Assembly (NCBI GenBank): GCA_946405565.1
Contig: CAMJHU010000194.1
Location: 1 to 5,003 of the forward strand
Direction: 5' to 3'
Length of the DNA stretch: 5,003 nucleotides
Source: an uncultured Clostridia bacterium
GTDB lineage: Bacteria > Bacillota > Clostridia > Oscillospirales > Acutalibacteraceae
A program made the position numbers and the translations under genes. The stretch's first letter is position 1, and each line of letters begins with the position of its first letter. Positions 1 through 5,003 of this stretch are shown here, one piece after another. The notes beneath the pieces are model-generated. The model saw nothing but the letters and a program-made list of their open reading frames with translations, had not been told where the DNA came from and ran no database searches.

Positions 1-250
1 TGGCAATCGGGCTTTTCTCGGATGCAGTTCGCTGACCAGCGTGACGATTCCCGATAGTGTTACGGTGATTGGCAGCGGTGCTTTTCTCGGATGCAGTTCT
101 CTAACCAGTGTGACGATTCCCGATAGTGTTACGGTGATTGGCAGCGGTGCTTTTGAAGGATGCAGTTCTCTAACCAGTGTGACGATTCCCGATAGTGTTA
201 CGGTGATTGGCAGCGGTGCTTTTGAAGGATGCAGTTCGTTGGAATCAATT
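1..250 (+). repeat. 69-bp tandem repeats encoding 23-residue LRR units
   Basis: Direct in-frame repeats lie inside the first gene. Full units are at 23-91, 92-160 and 161-229. Positions 1-22 are the end of an earlier unit, and from 230 a diverged unit begins that keeps only the first bases (TGCAGTTC). The second and third units are identical over all 69 bp. The first differs from them at six bases: 31, 34, 40 and the codon 86-88 (CTC instead of GAA, giving FLG instead of FEG). Each unit encodes one BspA-like leucine-rich repeat. The period is a multiple of three, so gain or loss of units keeps the frame. The array continues beyond the left edge. Confidence 0.95.
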
Positions 251-2338
251 GAATTTTGGAAAAGCCCTGCTCTATTGACAAAAGACATCTTTGGCGATAG
301 TTTGCCTTCAGGTCTTGTGGGACTGATTCCAGCGCTATATACGCACATGGTTGATACTGCCTTGAAACAATATGTCTTAGCAGCATCAACATGGAGGAAG
401 CTCGATAGTACTCTCCGGTTTGAAATTTTCATGACGAGACAATCAAAGGTTCTGGAGCCAGGTTATGCCAAATGTATGGATGAAGGTGAACTGGAACCGC
501 TCGGGAATTTTATTCTCGAACGGCTTGGGACATCAAAACTTTCCGTCAAAGAATGCGGTGCTGCCGCCGCATACATGATTCTGTTCTATGATTATGCTCC
601 GAATGAAATTCTCACAGAAATGTTTGAGAAATTAAAACAAATCAAATCCGGGGCAAGAGCCGTAAAGAAAATTGAAGAAAAAAAAGATTTGATGAAAAAA
701 ATCGCAAAACCATCGAATGTCGACGATTCTCTTTCCGTTGTCGCACAGAAAGTCATGTCTTTCCTGATTGAAAATAAGAAGAATAAAATGAATGTGGAAA
801 AGAATCTCAAGGAATATTACGGGCTGACATACAAGGAACTTCCCGTACTCCGTGCCGCCGACGGGACAGAAGTCGAACCGTTAGTCATCGCTTGGTTGCT
901 TGAGACACATGAAATGACAATACAAGCAGATAAAATAAAGCCAGATGTGATTGCAGAATATAACAAGCCAGGATTATGTCCAGAAGCAGCTGAAATTGTA
1001 GCCCTTCTGGATCAGCCATCGTTGCAGTCAGCTCTTATGCAGCTTGCCGACGCTCATCTTGGAATAAAAGGGTACAGTCAAAAGATGTTTCTGGCTTTTC
1101 CCATTTGCCGCTATGCCGATGAAAAAATGATGGCCGCTTTAACCGTGCGCGCTCCGAAATGGCGATCTGGTCGTTCCGGAAATGATGCGCCTCCTCTTGC
1201 GACGTTCCGTGTCGCCGTTAAATTCAGCAATACCCGTGCTGCCATGCTGTTTGCGGAACGATACCATGAATTGGACAAATATGCGGAAATTCGAGGTATG
1301 GACGAAGACACGTTCCGTGACCAATATCTCTCGGACGTCGGTCTTGATGAACAAGGTGGTAAAACCTACGATCTCGGCAATCAGACCGTGACAGCAAGAC
1401 TTCAGAAAGATCTGAGCTTTCTTTTTGAATTGCCCAACGGAAAAACTGCAAAATCGCTCCCGAAGAAGGGTGCCGATACAGAGAAGTACGAGGCGGCAAA
1501 AGAAGATTATTCTGCTATGAAAAAAAGCGTGAAGAAAATTCTGCATAGCCGTTGCAATGTGTTGTTTGATGATTTCCTTTCGGGGAGAAAACGTTCATCA
1601 ACGGATTGGCAGGGTGCCTATCTCAAAAATCCCCTTCTCAGAAATGTCGCTCAGTTACTGATATGGTCGCAGGGAAAGAAAACATTCATATTGACTGCCA
1701 ATGGAGCAGTTGAATGCGCGGAAAAACCCTATTCAATCACAGATAAACCAATCAAGGTTGCCCATCCGATGGAGATGACATCAACAGACATCAGAGCGTG
1801 GCAGCAGTATTTTACAAGGCACGGTCTTAAGCAGCCTTTTGCCCAGATATGGGAGCCGGTGCGAGATGCCCAACAAATCAAAACTGACCGATACAATGAT
1901 TGTGTTATTGGAATATATCAGATGAGCGGCAGGGACAAGCACGGCATTCATTCATTCGGACTGCACGACTACTCTGATGACTTTGGCTTTACGCTGGATG
2001 ATTGTGATTTAGAATACGAGGCATCTGTGAGGAGATTGAATTATGAATTGAATGAAGAAGTATATTATACGCTGGGAAAGTTCTCCTTCAAAAAATACAC
2101 CCGAAAGGTAAACCATATTGTTACCATTCTCGACGGAATGACCGTGTCTGACCGCATAGTCAAAGACGACATCTCCGTCATGGAACTGATGGACAGCTTT
2201 ACGCTTGCGCAGATCATGGATTTCATTACCGCAGCGCAAGAAGCCAACGCAATCAACGTACTCGCCGCCCTGATGGATTACAAAAACTCCCACTTCTCCG
2301 ATTACGACCCGATGGAAGAATTTACACTGGATTTTTGA
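2..2338 (+). CDS. LRR (BspA-like) + DUF4132 protein, 5' truncated
   Basis: The reading frame is open from the left edge (778 codons visible, numbered from base 2), so the true start is upstream; the GTG at 41 falls inside a repeat and is not a credible start. Residues 1 to about 83 are BspA/LRR_5-type leucine-rich repeats (consensus TSVTIPDSVTVIGSGAF, then GCSSL). A charged linker follows, with a lysine-rich, probably helical stretch near residues 217-236. The C-terminal half matches DUF4132: a W-x(4)-L-KNPLLRN-x-AQLLIWSQ block at about 536-557, an HPMEM motif at 588-592, then a conserved Trp and GLKQPFAQIWEPV at about 608-620. DUF4132 is found in E. coli YehI (once called MolR); its biochemical role is not established. 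The LRR part probably binds a protein or surface ligand. Whether the protein is exported cannot be judged without its N-terminus. The stop is TGA and the next gene starts 32 bp later. The family calls are firm; the function is unknown. Confidence 0.85.
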   Translation, partial: GNRAFLGCSSLTSVTIPDSVTVIGSGAFLGCSSLTSVTIPDSVTVIGSGAFEGCSSLTSVTIPDSVTVIGSGAFEGCSSLESIEFWKSPALLTKDIFGDSLPSGLVGLIPALYTHMVDTALKQYVLAASTWRKLDSTLRFEIFMTRQSKVLEPGYAKCMDEGELEPLGNFILERLGTSKLSVKECGAAAAYMILFYDYAPNEILTEMFEKLKQIKSGARAVKKIEEKKDLMKKIAKPSNVDDSLSVVAQKVMSFLIENKKNKMNVEKNLKEYYGLTYKELPVLRAADGTEVEPLVIAWLLETHEMTIQADKIKPDVIAEYNKPGLCPEAAEIVALLDQPSLQSALMQLADAHLGIKGYSQKMFLAFPICRYADEKMMAALTVRAPKWRSGRSGNDAPPLATFRVAVKFSNTRAAMLFAERYHELDKYAEIRGMDEDTFRDQYLSDVGLDEQGGKTYDLGNQTVTARLQKDLSFLFELPNGKTAKSLPKKGADTEKYEAAKEDYSAMKKSVKKILHSRCNVLFDDFLSGRKRSSTDWQGAYLKNPLLRNVAQLLIWSQGKKTFILTANGAVECAEKPYSITDKPIKVAHPMEMTSTDIRAWQQYFTRHGLKQPFAQIWEPVRDAQQIKTDRYNDCVIGIYQMSGRDKHGIHSFGLHDYSDDFGFTLDDCDLEYEASVRRLNYELNEEVYYTLGKFSFKKYTRKVNHIVTILDGMTVSDRIVKDDISVMELMDSFTLAQIMDFITAAQEANAINVLAALMDYKNSHFSDYDPMEEFTLDF

Positions 2339-2356
2339 TTTACTTGTGAATATAAA

Positions 2357-2362
2357 AAGGAG
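2357..2362 (+). promoter_or_regulatory. Ribosome binding site of the Sel1 gene
   Basis: AAGGAG lies 8 bases before the ATG at 2371, within an A-rich 32-bp gap after the first gene's stop. This is a strong Shine-Dalgarno match and supports the chosen start. The gap holds no visible hairpin or promoter, so read-through transcription from the first gene is likely. Confidence 0.85.
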
Positions 2363-2370
2363 CAAACACC

Positions 2371-3828
2371 ATGAATGAAACAATATTTGAAAACATCGGA
2401 TTCTTTCTGAATCAGGAAGATCTTAAAATCGGCGCTTCGGAACCTGTTTCCTTTGGCGAGGACGAGCATTTTCAGCTTGACGTCATTGATCTTCCCCTGC
2501 ATTTTAAATGCGACGCAGAAAAAGACGGCATTGTCTGCCGCCTGTATCAGAGACATCAGTTCGGCATCAGCGAAGAAAATCCGATCTGCACCATCCGTTT
2601 TTCCGCAGACGGCAGCGAGGTGATGGGCGAAGAAAGCGACGATAATTCCGTCTTCCGGTTTGGCACAGCCGATGACAGCGGCGAAAGCGGTAACGTGGCA
2701 ATGGCAAGAGTCTTTCTCCGAACAGCATCTTTCCTGAGAAGATACAGTATCGAAAATCACCTCGTGGATGAATGGGAATATTATGACGCCGAAACCGACG
2801 GAATTCTGGTGAAAAACAAGGAAGACAGCACGATTCAGCTCAAGATGGTTACGAGAAGGAATCGTCCTTCATTGATAGGAACCACTCTCTTCGGCGGTAT
2901 GGAAATGTGCAGACCTTATTGGGACGAAATGATTGCTTCCATGATGAGTGAGAATGCTTCCTTTGAGGAACTTCTTGAAAAGGCAGAAGACGGCGATGAA
3001 GACGCTATGCTGAAGGTTGCCGACGCCTATTACAACGGCGACGACTTTGATGGAATCGAAGAAGACAAGGGGCAGGCTTTATTCTGGTATCGGATATTGG
3101 CTGACAAGGATCATTCCACCGCGCAGTTCAATCTCGGCATTATGTACATGAAGGGCGAAGCCGTTCCCCAGAGCTTTGAAAAGGCACTTGAATGGATGAA
3201 AAAGGCCAATGAAAACGGTGACGATGACGCGGAGGCATACATAGAACGATTCAGTGCGATAGTCAATTCACAAAAGAAAGCCGACGCGGGCAACGCGCAG
3301 GCTATTGCGGAGTTGGCGGAAGAACTGATGCGTTTCGGCATGATGGTAGACGATGAATGCGCAGATGATTTCTTGGCACAGAGCGTGGAATACGCGAAAA
3401 AAGCAGCCGATGCCGGCATTGCGAAGGGCTGCTGGATTCTTGGACTTGCCTATTCCAAAGGTCGCGGCGTTGAAACCGATCTCGCCCAGTCCGCCAGATA
3501 CTACGAGCGCGGAAGTGACCTCGGAGACGCGGCCTGTCAGAATTCTCTCGGTGTGTTTTATGTCAATGGCGAAGGCGTGCGGAAGGACGAGAAGAGGGCG
3601 TTTGCGCTTTTCCAGAAATCCGCCGGACAGGGATACGGTCTGGCAATGTACGCTCTGGGAAGATGCTATCAGTTCGGAACAGGCTGCAAGGGAAACATGA
3701 AAAAGGCTCTGGAATGGTATGAAAAAGCCTCCGCATTGCTGGATAATCCGGAGCTTGACGCGAAGGTGGCGGCTTTCCGTCAGTTAGCCGATATTGACCC
3801 GAACTGGGGCGAGGATTACGACGGTTGA
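2371..3828 (+). CDS. Sel1-like repeat protein with unknown N-terminal domain
   Basis: 485 residues. The ATG at 2371 has a good ribosome binding site. Residues 1 to about 195 form a domain I do not recognise; it is acidic and mixed in character, with no clear signal peptide or membrane segment, so the protein is probably cytoplasmic. From about 205 onward there are Sel1-like (TPR-related) repeats: about 208-247, 248-283, a degenerate one near 306-347, then clear ones at 349-384, 385-420 and 421-456. Typical signatures are LGIMYMKGEAV, LGLAYSKGRGVETD and LGVFYVNGEGV, followed by KA-LEW/FALF-type helices. Sel1 repeats form alpha-solenoids that act as protein-protein scaffolds, so an adaptor role is the reasonable inference. 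The C-terminus is acidic (GEDYDG). The gene follows the LRR-DUF4132 gene at 32 bp and may work with its product. The repeat assignment is firm; the partner and pathway are unknown. Confidence 0.85.
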   Translation: MNETIFENIGFFLNQEDLKIGASEPVSFGEDEHFQLDVIDLPLHFKCDAEKDGIVCRLYQRHQFGISEENPICTIRFSADGSEVMGEESDDNSVFRFGTADDSGESGNVAMARVFLRTASFLRRYSIENHLVDEWEYYDAETDGILVKNKEDSTIQLKMVTRRNRPSLIGTTLFGGMEMCRPYWDEMIASMMSENASFEELLEKAEDGDEDAMLKVADAYYNGDDFDGIEEDKGQALFWYRILADKDHSTAQFNLGIMYMKGEAVPQSFEKALEWMKKANENGDDDAEAYIERFSAIVNSQKKADAGNAQAIAELAEELMRFGMMVDDECADDFLAQSVEYAKKAADAGIAKGCWILGLAYSKGRGVETDLAQSARYYERGSDLGDAACQNSLGVFYVNGEGVRKDEKRAFALFQKSAGQGYGLAMYALGRCYQFGTGCKGNMKKALEWYEKASALLDNPELDAKVAAFRQLADIDPNWGEDYDG

Positions 3829-3860
3829 GAAGACGAAGACAATATGTAATTACTAAAAGT

Positions 3861-3865
3861 AGGAG
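3861..3865 (+). promoter_or_regulatory. Ribosome binding site of the DUF1351 gene
   Basis: AGGAG lies 9 bases before the ATG at 3875 and supports that start. The 46-bp gap (3829-3874) between the Sel1 and DUF1351 genes shows no hairpin followed by a T run and no paired -35/-10 boxes that I would trust. Confidence 0.8.
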
Positions 3866-3874
3866 AATAATATT

Positions 3875-4651
3875 ATGGATGAATTAATGGTCAGAAATTT
3901 TGAAACTGCAGAAATTACCACATGGGATTTCCCTGCCATCAAAGCACAATTACAGCGTGGTCTTGATGAATATGCGTCGATTATTTATACAGATGACTCT
4001 ATAAAAGATGCAAAAGCTGACCGCGCCAAACTTAAGAAACTCCGGGATGCTATTGTTGACGCAAAAAAGGCTTATCGGACGCAGTGTCTTGCACCCTATG
4101 AGGCAATGGAGCCGCAAATCAAAGAATTGATCGACATGGTAGAACAGCAACGTCTGCTGATTGATACTACGGTCAAGGAATATGAAGGACGGCAGAAGGA
4201 AGAAAAGGAAAAAGCTGTCAGGGCATTTTATGACCGCAAGGCAGGTGTACTTGGAAATCTTGCGGATGCGCTCTATACGACATTATTTGATCCTAAGTGG
4301 GTCAATGCCTCAACATCAAAGAAGAAATATGAAGAAGCCGTTATCGCTGCCATAGATCAGGCGTCCCACGATATTCAGGCAATAGAGGCAATGCAATCTC
4401 CGTTTGTTCGGACGTTGACCGAAACTTATGTTTCAACCAGATCCATGGAGAAGGTTTCCGAAAAGAAAGCTGAATTGGAAACTGCCGCTCAGAATGCATC
4501 TATTTCTTTTTCAAAGCCTGTTTCAGTTCCGGAAAATCCATCATCCGATCAAGGGGAGTACACTACACTGCGTATATTTGCTAATCCTCGCCAGCTTGAT
4601 TCCATCATGGACTTTATGAAAGCAATAGGTGTTCACTATGAAACACTTTGA
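3875..4651 (+). CDS. DUF1351 family protein (phage recombination-associated type)
   Basis: 258 residues, mostly helical and highly charged, with no signal peptide. It matches the layout of DUF1351: an N-terminal segment ending in the hallmark DAKADRAKLKKLRDAI (45-60), a long helix with LAPYEAMEPQIKELID (72-87) continuing to about residue 115 as a probable coiled coil, then a DPKWVNASTSKKKYEEAV block (139-156), a variable Ser/Pro-rich linker (about 210-228), and a small C-terminal module LRIFANPRQLDSIMDFM onward (232-258). In phages and prophages of Gram-positive bacteria this family commonly sits beside single-strand annealing proteins (RecT, ERF) and SSB; its biochemical role is unproven. 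Here the visible partner is a UvrD-like helicase whose ATG lies 14 bp inside this gene's end, suggesting translational coupling. A DNA recombination or repair accessory role is inferred from family and context. The family call rests on motif recognition without a search. Confidence 0.75.
   Translation: MDELMVRNFETAEITTWDFPAIKAQLQRGLDEYASIIYTDDSIKDAKADRAKLKKLRDAIVDAKKAYRTQCLAPYEAMEPQIKELIDMVEQQRLLIDTTVKEYEGRQKEEKEKAVRAFYDRKAGVLGNLADALYTTLFDPKWVNASTSKKKYEEAVIAAIDQASHDIQAIEAMQSPFVRTLTETYVSTRSMEKVSEKKAELETAAQNASISFSKPVSVPENPSSDQGEYTTLRIFANPRQLDSIMDFMKAIGVHYETL
4627..4631 (+). promoter_or_regulatory. Weak ribosome binding site of the helicase gene
   Basis: AGGTG lies 6 bases before the ATG at 4638, inside the last codons of the DUF1351 gene. 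It is a weak Shine-Dalgarno. With the 14-bp overlap, initiation probably depends in part on ribosomes finishing the upstream gene. Confidence 0.45.
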
Positions 4652-5003
4652 ATTTGACCGCATCAATGAAGCACAACGACAGGCTGTTCTAACAGTGGAA
4701 GGTCCAGTACTTATGATAGCCGGACCTGGAACAGGCAAAACGTTTACACTTGTAAAGAGAATTGCGTATCTTGTAGTAGAAAAGCATGTGAAGCCGGAAG
4801 AAATCATGGTCGTAACATTTACCGAGAAGGCAGGACGGGAACTGATCACCAGAATATCGGATGAGTTTTTGCGTTATGATCTTGACTTAAATCTTAATGA
4901 GATGTATATCGGTACATTTCATTCCGTATGCCTTCGCCTGTTGAGTGAGTATTCGGAGGAAGACATTTCTCAGTATCGGATGATGGACGCATTTGAACAG
5001 AAC
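4638..5003 (+). CDS. UvrD/Rep-type SF1 DNA helicase, 3' truncated by window
   Basis: 122 codons are visible and the frame is open at the right edge. The ATG at 4638 puts MKHFEFDRINEAQRQAV at the N-terminus, the normal distance from the start for this family. Helicase motifs appear in order: Q motif NEAQRQAV (10-17), Walker A GPGTGKT (29-35, with catalytic Lys34 and Thr35), motif Ia FTEKAGRELITRI (61-73), and motif Ib IGTFHSVCLRLL (91-102). These are the ATP-binding hallmarks of the UvrD/PcrA/Rep 3'-5' helicases. Motif Ia reads FTEKAG where housekeeping PcrA/UvrD usually has FTNKAA, which hints at an accessory branch of the family and not the chromosomal repair helicase. A C-terminal nuclease domain could follow but lies outside the window. 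It overlaps the DUF1351 gene by 14 bp, so the two products are probably made together. The helicase call is firm; the subfamily is open. Confidence 0.9.
   Translation, partial: MKHFEFDRINEAQRQAVLTVEGPVLMIAGPGTGKTFTLVKRIAYLVVEKHVKPEEIMVVTFTEKAGRELITRISDEFLRYDLDLNLNEMYIGTFHSVCLRLLSEYSEEDISQYRMMDAFEQN

Noticed and set aside
41..43. GTG as the start codon of the first gene
   Set aside because: The frame is open to the left edge and the bases before it encode the same LRR pattern; the identical codon recurs in each repeat unit, and no ribosome binding site precedes it.
1..250. CRISPR-like array
   Set aside because: The 69-bp units abut with no spacers and encode LRRs in frame.
1139..1546. Minus-strand open frame of 135 codons, and other minus-strand frames
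   Set aside because: They lie opposite well-supported coding sequence, show no recognisable domain, and have no ribosome binding site of note; they are shadows of the + strand genes.
2302..2760. Minus-strand open frame of 152 codons
   Set aside because: It spans the end of the DUF4132 gene and the start of the Sel1 gene with no domain signal, and contradicts the operon direction.
2336..3828. TGA recoded as an amino acid, because all three visible genes end in TGA
   Set aside because: Reading through the TGA at 2336 only runs into the next gene's ribosome binding site and start, the DUF1351 protein ends at the family's expected C-terminus, and TGG is used normally for tryptophan.
3790..3850. 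Possible promoter before the DUF1351 gene (TTGACC at 3793 and AT-rich bases near 3840)
   Set aside because: The spacing is far too long for a -35/-10 pair, and no second box sits at about 17 bp.

Overview
The window is a tightly packed, single-direction stretch of accessory bacterial DNA. Four protein genes lie on the + strand and none can be supported on the - strand. No rRNA, tRNA, CRISPR array, insertion sequence or convincing terminator was seen. Standard bacterial decoding fits: all three visible stop codons are TGA, and purine-rich ribosome binding sites precede genes 2 and 3. BspA/LRR_5-type leucine-rich repeats, a DUF4132 protein and a Sel1-repeat protein are a mix often seen in host-associated anaerobes of gut, rumen or mouth (for example Treponema or Clostridia-like lineages). 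That placement is an inference from gene content; nothing in the window fixes the taxon.

Left part (2-2338): the 3' portion of a large gene whose start lies upstream. It opens in a tandem 69-bp (23-residue) leucine-rich repeat array with almost no nucleotide divergence, and continues into a long DUF4132 region. Middle (2371-3828): a 485-residue protein with an unrecognised N-terminal domain of about 190 residues and about six Sel1-like (TPR-like) repeats. It lies 32 bp after the first gene and is probably co-transcribed with it. These two look like a pair of protein-interaction proteins.

Right part (3875-5003): a DUF1351 family protein, a family best known from phage recombination gene clusters, followed with a 14-bp overlap by the start of a UvrD/Rep-type superfamily 1 helicase that runs off the right edge. 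The overlap suggests translational coupling and a joint DNA-processing role.

The best candidate for something little described is the DUF1351 + UvrD-like helicase pair, perhaps with the upstream LRR-DUF4132 and Sel1 genes as part of a larger accessory or defence-like operon. Linking all four genes functionally is speculative: the evidence is only shared strand and short spacing (32 bp, 46 bp, 14-bp overlap).
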